Positions 8,084-16,044 of a stretch of DNA of 64,000 nt are shown in pieces. Source of the stretch: Streptomyces sp. NBC_00820 (GTDB taxonomy: Bacteria; Actinomycetota; Actinomycetes; Streptomycetales; Streptomycetaceae). The notes beneath the pieces were generated by a model. The model made no database searches and was not told where the DNA came from. It saw only the letters and a list, made by a program, of their open reading frames with translations. The DNA lies in contig NZ_CP108882.1 in the NCBI RefSeq assembly GCF_036347055.1, forward strand, positions 7,428,001 through 7,492,000. The letters are read 5' to 3'. Each line of letters begins with the position of its first letter. The first letter of the stretch is position 1. The position numbers and the translations under genes were made by a program.

Positions 8084-8935
8084 TCATCCGGCTTCCCGGA
8101 CATATCCCGCGCTGCCCGGCCGGGAGACCTTCACGTCACGGCGGACGATGCTCAGGCGGGCGCCCCAGCGGGCGAGAGCCTTGCGCAGTCCGCCGGCGGT
8201 GTACTCGATGTCCACCACGCGGTCGTCGAAGGCCTTGGCGTAGACCTCGCACTCGTCGTACTGCCCGCACTCCTCGGCCACCGCGAAGTCCAGCCCCGTC
8301 CGCCCCCGTTGCCCGGCCAGTTCCGCGGTGTTCTTCTGGGCGACGGCCAGGTGCCGGGCGTGCGCGTGGCGGGAGAGCAGACGCATGAACGCGGTCGCGT
8401 CGGCGGCGGTGAGCAGGCCGTGGGAGCGGGTGTAGCTGTCGTAGTTGTCGGGCTCGACGGCGTCGAAGCCCTTGTCCGCGCAGCCGTCGGTCCATCCCCC
8501 GACCCGCCGGGCCACCCGCTCGCGCTTGGCCGGGGTGCGGAGGTCGAGCAGGGCCTCGTCCCAGTCCTCGTCGACGACGACCCGGCCGCGGGAGTCGCGC
8601 AGCAGCAGGTCGGCGGCCCAGGAGGAGCGTTCCTGGGGCTGGGCCTGGAAGGCGTTGACGTAGCAGATGTTGTAGAGGCCGGGCGCGGGGGAGTCGGACC
8701 GGTCGCGGCTGACGATCCGCACCCCGGAAGGCGGGGGGTAACTGCCGCCGATCTGGTAGTCGAAGCCGGCGTGCCTCGGGGGCAGGCGCACCGAGACCGG
8801 CTTCGGTGACGTGGTCCGCCCGGTACCGCCGGACTCGCAGCCGCTCAGCGTGGCCGCCGCGAGGGCGAGGCCGAGCAGTGCGGCGCCGGCGGTCGTCCCG
8901 GGACCTCCGACGCGGGGAACACCCTTGTGGGGCAC
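8084..8935 (-). CDS. GH114-like endo alpha-1,4-polygalactosaminidase, lipoprotein
   Basis: This 283-residue protein begins with a lipoprotein signal (GAALLGLALAAATLSGC, lipid-anchor Cys33). The mature part matches glycoside hydrolase family 114: FDYQIGGSYPP, YNICYVNAFQAQP, a conserved GFDAVEPDNYDSY, LAVAQKNTAEL and a late AVAEECGQYDEC. Members cleave alpha-1,4-galactosamine polymers, so this should act outside the membrane on an exopolysaccharide or foreign glycan. GTG at 8935 is preferred over upstream starts because GGAG precedes it by five bases and the signal peptide begins there. Its neighbour is a cell-wall glycosyltransferase read in the same direction. Confidence 0.82.
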   Translation of the reverse strand: MPHKGVPRVGGPGTTAGAALLGLALAAATLSGCESGGTGRTTSPKPVSVRLPPRHAGFDYQIGGSYPPPSGVRIVSRDRSDSPAPGLYNICYVNAFQAQPQERSSWAADLLLRDSRGRVVVDEDWDEALLDLRTPAKRERVARRVGGWTDGCADKGFDAVEPDNYDSYTRSHGLLTAADATAFMRLLSRHAHARHLAVAQKNTAELAGQRGRTGLDFAVAEECGQYDECEVYAKAFDDRVVDIEYTAGGLRKALARWGARLSIVRRDVKVSRPGSAGYVREAG

Positions 8936-9185
8936 GTCCGCTCCATCGATCGCGGGTACGGCCCCGCCTCGGACCGGCGCGGGGCCGTCCTGGCGACTGG
9001 GGCCGGGCTGGGGCCGTCTCCGTGACGGCCCGTCACCGGCTGGGCGCACCTCTGTGTGTCCAGCCGTACGGCGCGACACCTGCGTGGAATCCAATCGGGA
9101 GCTCGTCGTCGCCGTCAAGTCCGCGCCGGAGTGCCCCGTAGGCTCCCCGTGACAACCGACCGTCCCGAAGGCGGGAGCAGCAACT

Positions 9186-10154
9186 ATGCAGTACGTGAAG
9201 CTCGGTTCGACGGGCCTGGACGTCTCGCGGATCTGTCTGGGCTGCATGACCTACGGCCTGCCCGACCGCGGCGTCCACGAGTGGACGCTCGACGAGGAGG
9301 CGTCCCGGCCGCTCATCCGGCAGGCGCTGGACGCGGGCATCAACTTCTTCGACACCGCCAACGTGTACTCCGACGGCACCAGCGAGGAGATCGTCGGCAG
9401 GGCCCTGCGCGATTTCGCCGACCGCGACGAGATCGTGCTCGCCACCAAGGTGAACGGCCGGATGCGCCCCGGCCCCAACGGCGGCGGTCTGTCCCGCAAG
9501 GCCGTCATGACCGAGATCGACCACAGCCTGCGCCGGCTCGGCACCGACTACGTCGACCTCTACCAGATCCACCGTTACGACCACGCCACTCCCGTCGAGG
9601 AGACGATGGAGGCGCTGCACGACCTGGTGAAGGCCGGCAAGGTGCGCTACATCGGGGCGAGTTCGATGTACGCCTGGGAGTTCTCCAAGGCGCAGTACGC
9701 GGCGGAGCTGAACGGCTGGACCAAGTTCGTCTCCATGCAGAACCACTACAACCTGCTCTACCGCGAGGAGGAGCGGGAGATGCTGCCGCTCTGCGCGGAC
9801 CAGGGGGTGGGCGTGCTGCCGTGGAGCCCGCTGGCCCGCGGCCGGCTCACCCGCGACTGGGGCACCGTCACCGGGCGCAGCTCCCGCGACGACTTCGGCA
9901 GCCGCCTGTACCAGGAGGGCGACCGCTCGATCGTCGAGGCCGTCACCCGGATCGCGGACGACCGGGGTGTCACGCGCGCCCAGGTCGCCCTTGCCTGGTT
10001 GCTGCACCAGGACACCGTGGCCGCGCCGATCGTCGGCGCGGCCACGTCCCGCCACATCGAGGACGCGGTGGCCGCGGTGGAGCTGGAGCTGAGCGACAAG
10101 GAGATCGAGGAGCTGCAGCGGCCGTACACCCCGCGCGCCGTCAGCGGCCACTGA
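9186..10154 (+). CDS. aldo/keto reductase
   Basis: This 322-residue (alpha/beta)8-barrel oxidoreductase has the AKR catalytic tetrad in place: Asp and Tyr in NFFDTANVYSDG, Lys in LATKVNG and His in YQIHRYDH. The NADPH-binding end is represented by LPWSPLARGRLTRDW and IVGAATSRHIEDAV. It reduces aldehydes or ketones in the cytoplasm; the natural substrate is unknown. The ATG at 9186 has GGGAG nine bases before it. It is divergent from the GH114 lipoprotein gene and stands alone. Confidence 0.93.
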   Translation: MQYVKLGSTGLDVSRICLGCMTYGLPDRGVHEWTLDEEASRPLIRQALDAGINFFDTANVYSDGTSEEIVGRALRDFADRDEIVLATKVNGRMRPGPNGGGLSRKAVMTEIDHSLRRLGTDYVDLYQIHRYDHATPVEETMEALHDLVKAGKVRYIGASSMYAWEFSKAQYAAELNGWTKFVSMQNHYNLLYREEEREMLPLCADQGVGVLPWSPLARGRLTRDWGTVTGRSSRDDFGSRLYQEGDRSIVEAVTRIADDRGVTRAQVALAWLLHQDTVAAPIVGAATSRHIEDAVAAVELELSDKEIEELQRPYTPRAVSGH

Positions 10155-10493
10155 TGCCCGCCTGAGGTTCGCCTGCTCACGTCCGGTCGGTGCGGTGCGG
10201 TGCGCCGCGGTGTGTCGAGGTGTGCCGCGGTGTTTCGCGCTGCGCACATGCACCGCTCCGACCGGCGGTAATACGCGGCCAAAGCCTTTCTCGACGATAC
10301 GTCAATAAGGGATTCCCCATATCCAATGTTTAAGGGTGGGAGATCTCTTGTTCCGTCGCGCCGGCCTGTGCGAAAGTGTGCGCTGTCGGCGCACGGGAAA
10401 TCACATTTCCATAGCTCGCGCCAGGTCACTCCCGTACGCCCCCGCGCTCCAAAAGAGCTGCCTCGGGCGGACGTCCGAGATGCCACGTCCCAC
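10155..10493. other. intergenic region, no gene seen
   Basis: About 340 bases. The first part has a degenerate run of GTGCGGTG/GTGCCGCGGTG words (10185-10250). The middle is AT-richer than the surroundings (AATAAGGGATTCC near 10305) and is likely promoter DNA for the lectin-domain gene at 10547. Confidence 0.4.
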
Positions 10494-10513
10494 TCCATAC
10501 CGGTTGGTATGGA
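10494..10513. promoter_or_regulatory. palindrome upstream of the first ricin-domain gene
   Basis: TCCATACCGGTTGGTATGGA is fully self-complementary (10+10), centred 44 bases before the GTG start of the ricin-domain protein. The ATACCGGTTGGTAT core is typical of TetR-family operators. No TetR gene is adjacent. The paralogous gene at 18778 does not carry the same element in its upstream region. Confidence 0.45.
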
Positions 10514-10546
10514 CTAATTCCGTGTCGCGTCTGGAGGAATGCAGTC

Positions 10547-12577
10547 GTGAATGACGCAGGCCCGTCGAATTCCCCCGCTTCCGGCAGCCCGTTCGACGCC
10601 TCCGACCAGGAGCTGAGCGCCGCGCTGAAGAAGTGGACGGGAACGACTCCCGCGCTCCATCAGGTCGGGGAACTCCTGGACCGGCACTGGGAAGCGGCCT
10701 TCGCCTACGCCCGGCTGTGCACCGACGGACCGCGCGCCGCCGGCATCCTCACCACCGCCGCGTTCACCCGCCTCTTCGGGGAGTCCATCAGACAGGCGGG
10801 CCCCTCGGCCGCCTGGCGCCCCCACCTCCTGGTCACCGTCCGCCGCGTCGCCGCCGAGTGGGACGGCGAAGGCGGCGACGGCCGCCGCGAACTCCTGCAC
10901 CCCGCGCTGCGGACCGCCCCCGGCAGCGCCGAGCGCGCGTCGGCCCGGCTGCTTCCGCCGCCCGGCCGGAGGCTGCTGTCCCGTGCCTTCCAGTGCCTGC
11001 CCCAGTCCTCCCGCGCCGTGCTCTGGCACGTCGAGGCCGAGGTCGACCCCCTCTCCGTCCCCGCCGCGCTGCTGGGCCTGGAGGAGGAGGACATCCGGAT
11101 CGAACTCCGCCGCGCCCGCGAGCGGTTGCGCGAGGAGTGCCTCCAGACCCACCGCGAACTCGCACCCGACACCGAGTGCCGGCGCTATCTGCGGATGCTG
11201 GACGTCACCTTCCGGCGCGGCGCCCTCGACATCGACCCGGACCTGCGGCAGCACCTGTCCGGCTGCCGGCACTGCCGCTCGACCGCCGACCAACTGGCCC
11301 AGTTCCACAACGGGCTCGGCCTCGCCCTCGCCGAAGCCGTCCTCGGCTGGGGCGCCCAGGCGTACCGGGAGTCCCGGGCGGCGCGGGCCGACGACACCGC
11401 GGGCGGGGAACGCGCGGCGGAGGGAGCCCTGTACGGGGACATCCCGGGCGCCGGTACCTTCCGGCCCGCCGCCGCGCCCGCCGAGCGGGCCGGAGGTGCC
11501 ACTATCCCGCAGGCGCCTCCGGCAGCGCCCTACTGGGCGGAAGCGGCCTTCCCCGGGGCCGAAGCTGCCCCACCCGCCGCCCACGTCCGGCCCGCCTCCA
11601 CGGCCCGCGCCGGCTCCGTCGGACCCGCCCGCTCACCCCGCTCCACCCACCGCGCCGTGCGGCGGGCCCGGCGCCGTAACCTCGGGCTGGCGGTCGCCAC
11701 CGTCAGCGGTCTCGTCGCCCTGCCCCTGGTCCTGTGGTCGGCGTTCGGCTCCGACGAGCAGTCACCCGCGCCCGGCGCCACGTCCGCCACCGCGACGGGC
11801 GCGGAGTCCGTGGCACCGGGCCCGTCCTGGGCCGGGACGCGCGGCACCGCGCAGGGCGCCCTGCACGGCCGGCTGCGCAATCTCGCCTCGGGGCTGTGTG
11901 CCGGGGTGGCCGGGAACAAGGCCGTCCAGGGCGCGGAGACCGAACTGTCGCGCTGCTCATCGGCGCCGGGCCAGCAGTGGACGTACGAGACCGACGGGCT
12001 GCTGCGCAACACCTCCGCGCCCGGCCTCTGCCTGGACTCCCACCTCGGCTACTCGGTCCGGCTCGCCCCCTGTTCGGCCACCGGGAAGGCCGCCAGGAAC
12101 ATCCGGTACGACTTCACGCTCCAGGGCGCCCTCGTGCCCCGCTGGGACCAGGACCTCACCCTCACCCCGGCCGCCACGGACGGGTCCGGCGCGCTGGTCC
12201 TCAAGAACCGCTCGGGCACCTCCGCCGAACGCTGGACCGTCGACACCGCCAAGCCCGAGCTCCAGATGGAGAACGTCAACTGGGACACGGTCACCACCCC
12301 TGCCCCGCCCCGTTCCTCGCCGACGCCTCCCGCCCCCAGGACCTCCGCGGGCACGTCACCCGCCGCCACCCCCACCCCGGCCGGCTCCGGCGGCACGCCG
12401 TCGGGCGACCCCACCACCGACGTCTGCTCCGCCCACCCGGACTACTGCGACCGGGGCGAGGGCGGATACGACGGCGGAGGCTACGGCGGGGGTTACGGAG
12501 ACGGGGGTTACGGAGACGGGGGTTACGACGGCGGAGGTTACGGCGGCGGGGGCCACGGCGGAGGCCGCCACCGCTGA
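10547..12577 (+). CDS. membrane protein with sigma-like N-terminus, zinc-finger motif and outer ricin lectin domain
   Basis: This 676-residue protein has several parts. Residues 1-225 are helical and contain a sigma-region-4-like stretch (FQCLPQSSRAVLWHVE, ALLGLEEEDI, RARERLREECL). A zinc anti-sigma-type motif HLSGCRHC lies at residues 236-243. A basic stretch precedes one membrane helix (about 378-398). A ricin beta-trefoil follows (about 440-575, with GLCLDS and GQQWTY), then a Pro/Thr linker and a Gly/Tyr tail (about 640-676) of GGYDGG-type repeats. The lectin end should be outside and the sigma-like part inside. GTG 10547 follows GGAGGA. A paralogue lies at 18778. It could be a glycan sensor, but this is inferred from architecture only. 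Confidence 0.75.
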   Translation: MNDAGPSNSPASGSPFDASDQELSAALKKWTGTTPALHQVGELLDRHWEAAFAYARLCTDGPRAAGILTTAAFTRLFGESIRQAGPSAAWRPHLLVTVRRVAAEWDGEGGDGRRELLHPALRTAPGSAERASARLLPPPGRRLLSRAFQCLPQSSRAVLWHVEAEVDPLSVPAALLGLEEEDIRIELRRARERLREECLQTHRELAPDTECRRYLRMLDVTFRRGALDIDPDLRQHLSGCRHCRSTADQLAQFHNGLGLALAEAVLGWGAQAYRESRAARADDTAGGERAAEGALYGDIPGAGTFRPAAAPAERAGGATIPQAPPAAPYWAEAAFPGAEAAPPAAHVRPASTARAGSVGPARSPRSTHRAVRRARRRNLGLAVATVSGLVALPLVLWSAFGSDEQSPAPGATSATATGAESVAPGPSWAGTRGTAQGALHGRLRNLASGLCAGVAGNKAVQGAETELSRCSSAPGQQWTYETDGLLRNTSAPGLCLDSHLGYSVRLAPCSATGKAARNIRYDFTLQGALVPRWDQDLTLTPAATDGSGALVLKNRSGTSAERWTVDTAKPELQMENVNWDTVTTPAPPRSSPTPPAPRTSAGTSPAATPTPAGSGGTPSGDPTTDVCSAHPDYCDRGEGGYDGGGYGGGYGDGGYGDGGYDGGGYGGGGHGGGRHR

Positions 12578-12579
12578 GC

Positions 12580-12629
12580 GCCCACGCCCGGGGCCACGCC
12601 CGCGTCCGGCCACGGCACGGGCGCTGGGC
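12580..12629. terminator. bidirectional hairpin between convergent genes
   Basis: GCCCACGCCCG at 12580-12590 pairs, with one bulged base, with CGGGCGCTGGGC at 12618-12629. It lies between the convergent ricin-domain and DUF4232 genes and could stop transcription from both sides. The long loop lowers confidence. Confidence 0.35.
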
Positions 12630-12630
12630 C

Positions 12631-13335
12631 TCAGGCGCCGGTCCCGGAGCTGAACACGGTCAGGAACACGGAGGACGAGTTCCCCGAGACGGGGACCGTT
12701 CCGGCCGTCCACGCCACCTTCAGGTGGTCGCGCTCGTCCGGCGGGGTGATCAGCAGCGAGGCCGGCCTGGCCGTCTTCGCGTCGCTGATCTCCGGGTTGG
12801 AGAAGGTCAGCCCCGCCCAGGCGCTCTGTCCGGGCCGCAGTGTGACCGTCACCGGCGTGGCGGAGGAGCGCCTGGGGTCGGGGCCGAGCTGACCGCCGGA
12901 GGCGTTGACGAAGGCCGCGCCGGGATAGCCGCGCAGGGTGCAGACGCGGGCGGACTTGTTGGTGAGCACGATCGGGAAGTTCTCCTGCCCGGCGCCCGGG
13001 TTGTTGCCGCCCACCGAGGCGCGCAGCTCGGAGGTGTGACACCGGGTGCTCGTGCCGCCGGGCCTGGTGCCGGAGCCGTCGCCGCCGCCCGGGGAGGCGG
13101 ACGGCCGGGCGCCGGAGGACGACGCCGCCGCACCGGTCGGGGTGGCGGCGGGGGTCTTGGCGGCCGTGGAGCCGCCCCGGGTGGCCTCGGTCGCGGGAGC
13201 CGCCGTGCCGGTCGCCGTCTTCGCCGGCTCGACGCGGACGTCCTGTCCGTCGCCGCAGGCGGTCAGGAGGCCCAGTACGGCGACCGTGCCCGCGAGCAGG
13301 GCCGCGCGCCGCTGGGGCCGGGATGAGTTCGCCAT
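12631..13335 (-). CDS. DUF4232 domain lipoprotein
   Basis: This 234-residue protein has a lipoprotein signal (LLAGTVAVLGLLTAC), a low-complexity Ala/Thr/Ser/Pro/Gly linker, and a C-terminal DUF4232 domain beginning at RCHTSELRASVG and including NKSARVCTLRGYPG, VTLRPGQSAWAGLTF and LLITPPDE. Two cysteines in the domain could form a disulfide. DUF4232 proteins are exported actinobacterial proteins of unknown function. The ATG at 13335 (MANSSRPQRR) is chosen over upstream starts because AGGAG lies 11 bases before it, while the GTG start has no spacer. It is convergent with the ricin-domain gene. Confidence 0.85.
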   Translation of the reverse strand: MANSSRPQRRAALLAGTVAVLGLLTACGDGQDVRVEPAKTATGTAAPATEATRGGSTAAKTPAATPTGAAASSSGARPSASPGGGDGSGTRPGGTSTRCHTSELRASVGGNNPGAGQENFPIVLTNKSARVCTLRGYPGAAFVNASGGQLGPDPRRSSATPVTVTLRPGQSAWAGLTFSNPEISDAKTARPASLLITPPDERDHLKVAWTAGTVPVSGNSSSVFLTVFSSGTGA

Positions 13336-13493
13336 GTCGCTCAACACTCCTGGATGTTCGCGGTACGCGGCTGCCCGCGTACCTCCGGCGCCGGGTGCGC
13401 CGTCACCACATTCCGATGCGCGTGCCGCCGGAAAAGTTCGGAACGTACGGGATTCTTTTTCCCCGTCCCGGCCGCCGGCCCACGCTCCGGCCT

Positions 13494-14885
13494 TCAGGTG
13501 ACCCGGAGTGAGCGCAGGACGGCGTCGTCGGCGGAACCGTCGTCACCCTGCCGGCGCACTTGGACGTACACCTGCGGCTCGGTGCCGCCGTGTGCGGGGT
13601 GGAGGACGGATTCGGTGATCGAGCCGCCGTCCGGGCAGCCGGTCCAGGTGCGGACGGTGCCGCGCCAGTCGGGGCTCGTGAAGGTGTGGCTCGCCGTGGA
13701 GCGGCAGCCGGGGTGGGCGAGGGCGGCGACCCGGGCGGCCGCGTCGCCGTGCGCCCCGGACCCGACGAACACGCCGTCGACCGCGGCCCGCAGATCGGAC
13801 CAGGCCGCCAGGTCGTCGGCGACCACCAGCCCCGGCTCGTGCCCCCTCGGCAGTCCGAGCGTCCGCGGGTCCCAGCCGGAGGCGCGCAGCTCGCGGGCCC
13901 AGCCCGCGGGCACCTCGACGCTCACCCGGCCGGTCGCGTCCGTCACCCGGACCGGGCCCGCGTGCGCGGGCCGGTGGAGCACCAGCATCACGGCCCCGGC
14001 GGTCACCGCGGCGACCACCCCGGCGGCCACGGCCAGGGTCGTGCCGCCGATCCGGCCCCGGACCACGTCGAGCCGCCGCGGGCGCCGGCCGCCGGGGTCC
14101 GCGGCCAGCCGGTCCAGCTCGTCCGCGAACGCCCGCGCGCTCGGCCAGCGCCGCTCCCGGTCCGGCTCCAGGGCGCGCAGCAGTGCCCGCTCCGCGTCCT
14201 CGCCGAGGTCCGGCCGCAGCCTCCTGGGCGGTACGGCCTTCCCCGGCGCCCCCGGCACCCTCCCGGTGACCAGCTCGTACCCGACCGCGCCCAGGCTGTA
14301 GACGTCCGCGCGGGCGTCGATGCCCGACCCGGGTTCGGCCTGCTCGGGTGGCTGATAGCCCGCCGAACCCGCGGCGAGGGTCAGAGCCGAGGCCTGAGCG
14401 AGGCTCTTGGCCAGCCCCAGGTCGGCCAGCAGCACCCGCCGCCCGCCGTCCGGCGCGGTGTGCAGCAGCACGTTGGTCGGCTTGATGTCGCGGTGCACGA
14501 TGCCCGCCTCGTGCAGCGCCGCGGCGCTCCGCGCGGCCTGCGCCGTCAGCTCCAGCGCCTGCGGGACGGGCAGCGCGGCGCCGGCGGGCAGATCGGCGAG
14601 GGTGCCGCCGTCGGCGTACTCCATCACGAAGTACGGCCTTCCGTCGGGGAGTTCGCCGATGTCGTAGACCTGCACCACCCGGCTGGAGCCGGCCCGGCGC
14701 AGCAGCCTGGCCTCGGCCAGGAACCGGTCCCGGACGTCGAGCCGGTGGGCCCAGTTCTCGGCGAGTACCTTCACCGCCACCGGGGCCTGCAGCTCGTCGT
14801 CGTGGGCGAGCCACACCGTCGCGAAGGCTCCCGCGCCCAGACGCCGTTGGGGGCGGTAGCGGCCGATCCGCTCCAGGGAGTGCAT
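13494..14885 (-). CDS. membrane-anchored serine/threonine protein kinase
   Basis: This 463-residue Hanks-type kinase has a Gly loop (LGAGAFATV), the ATP-binding Lys39 in VAVKV, the catalytic loop HRDIKPTN (Asp133) and the metal-binding motif as DLG (155-157) rather than DFG. The APE region is read as QPPEQAE. A single membrane helix lies near residues 281-303, followed by a roughly 150-residue outer domain with two cysteines and no recognisable family. It should phosphorylate cytoplasmic proteins in response to an outer cue. The ATG at 14885 (MHSLERIGRYR) begins the kinase domain; further upstream the frame overlaps the divergent sigma gene. The 46-base divergent spacing with the sigma factor suggests a functional link. 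Confidence 0.9.
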   Translation of the reverse strand: MHSLERIGRYRPQRRLGAGAFATVWLAHDDELQAPVAVKVLAENWAHRLDVRDRFLAEARLLRRAGSSRVVQVYDIGELPDGRPYFVMEYADGGTLADLPAGAALPVPQALELTAQAARSAAALHEAGIVHRDIKPTNVLLHTAPDGGRRVLLADLGLAKSLAQASALTLAAGSAGYQPPEQAEPGSGIDARADVYSLGAVGYELVTGRVPGAPGKAVPPRRLRPDLGEDAERALLRALEPDRERRWPSARAFADELDRLAADPGGRRPRRLDVVRGRIGGTTLAVAAGVVAAVTAGAVMLVLHRPAHAGPVRVTDATGRVSVEVPAGWARELRASGWDPRTLGLPRGHEPGLVVADDLAAWSDLRAAVDGVFVGSGAHGDAAARVAALAHPGCRSTASHTFTSPDWRGTVRTWTGCPDGGSITESVLHPAHGGTEPQVYVQVRRQGDDGSADDAVLRSLRVT

Positions 14886-14931
14886 ACGACTATCATGCCT
14901 GCCCTGAGATCGACTCCGAGGGAGACCTGAG

Positions 14932-15480
14932 GTGCAGGACGAGGCGACGGCCGAGGACCTCGCCCGGCGGGCCGCCGCGGGTGACCGGGCGGCACTGGAC
15001 CGGCTGCTGGCCGAGCTGCGGCCGGAGGTGCTGCGCCGCTGCGGGCGCTTCCTGCCGTGCTGGGAGGACGCCGAGGAGGCAGCGCAGGACGCGCTGCTCC
15101 AGGTGGCCCGGCACATCTCCTCCTTCGAGGGCCGCAGCCGCTTCAGCACCTGGCTGTACACGGTCGTCGCCAACTGCTGCCGCCAGAAGTACCGCGAGCT
15201 GAAGAGGCGGGCCGCCGAGCAGCCCGCGGCCATCGAGCCCGCCGCACACGTCGACCCGCGCACCACCAGCGTCATCGCCGGCTCCCGCGTCGACCTGCTG
15301 GAGGCGTTGGACCGGCTGGAGCGCGAGCACCCGCACCTGGTGGCGCCGCTGGTCTACCGGGACATCTGCCAGTTGGAGTACGCCGAGGTCGCCGAGCGCG
15401 TCGGCATCCCGCTCGGCACGCTCAAGTCACGTCTGCACGAGGCCCGCAGACAGGTGCGGCCCTGGCTGCGCGGCTACTGA
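14932..15480 (+). CDS. ECF-type RNA polymerase sigma factor
   Basis: This 182-residue protein has sigma region 2 (DAEEAAQDALLQVARHISSFEG followed by STWLYTVVANCCRQKYR) and region 4 (DICQLEYAEVAERVGIPLGTLKSRLHEARRQVRPWL), which is the extracytoplasmic-function layout. A helical linker carries an Ala/Pro/Asp-rich segment. It should redirect RNA polymerase to a small regulon. It starts at GTG 14932 with GAGG just upstream and is divergent from the Ser/Thr kinase. Its stop overlaps that of a truncated anti-sigma-like ATPase read from the other strand. No full anti-sigma gene is next to it. Confidence 0.9.
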   Translation: MQDEATAEDLARRAAAGDRAALDRLLAELRPEVLRRCGRFLPCWEDAEEAAQDALLQVARHISSFEGRSRFSTWLYTVVANCCRQKYRELKRRAAEQPAAIEPAAHVDPRTTSVIAGSRVDLLEALDRLEREHPHLVAPLVYRDICQLEYAEVAERVGIPLGTLKSRLHEARRQVRPWLRGY

Positions 15481-15917
15481 CCCGCCGCCGGCCATCCCGT
15501 CGACGACGGCCCGTCCTCCGGCCGCCCCGTCGCCCGCCCGTCCGTCGCCCGCTGGTCCGTCGCCCGCCCGCCCGCGGCCGGCTGATCCCGCGTCGCCGGT
15601 TCCTCCTGCGCCGACGACAGTTCCGCCCAGATCGTCTTGCCGTCCGCGGTGTGCCTGCTGCCCCAGCACCGGGTCAGCTGGGCGACCAGCAGCAGCCCCC
15701 GGCCGCCCTCGTCGAAGATCCTGGCCCGCCTGAGGTGCGGGGCGGTGTGGCTGCTGTCGGACACCTCGCAGATCAGCGTGCCCCCGTCGTGGATCAGCCG
15801 GAGCCGGATCGGGCGGGAGCCGCGCGTGAGCGACGACCCCGCGGCCGCCGGGCCGGCCTTCCGGGCGGGTCCTCCGGGGCGGGAGTGGACGGCGGGTCCG
15901 TTCTGGCGGTCCGTCAC
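15474..15917 (-). pseudogene. truncated RsbW-like ATP-binding (HATPase_c) protein
   Basis: The 147-residue frame keeps the second half of the RsbW-like ATPase found in many Streptomyces regulators: PIRLRLIHDGGTLICEVSD, PHLRRARIFDEGGRGLLLVAQL and a final KTIWAEL. The N-box helix (SELVTNAIRYG-like) that should come just before is missing. It is replaced by a Gly/Ala/Pro stretch ending in SSLTRGSRPIRL. Without the N-box Asn and Glu, ATP and Mg binding is unlikely. The tail after residue 103 is a repetitive Ala/Thr/Gly/Arg run. I read it as a decayed anti-sigma factor or the end of a lost phosphatase-ATPase fusion. An unusual functional short form is possible. Confidence 0.6.
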
Positions 15918-16044
15918 GGTTGTTCCGGTCGGGCACCGTTGTGATCCGCGCGGGGCCGTGCGCGCTCCCGGCCGGGGCTGTGGCCCGGGCCGGGAGCGGG
16001 GGACGCCGTCGGCCTCCCCCGGGCCCCGCTGCCGGGCCGGTCCG

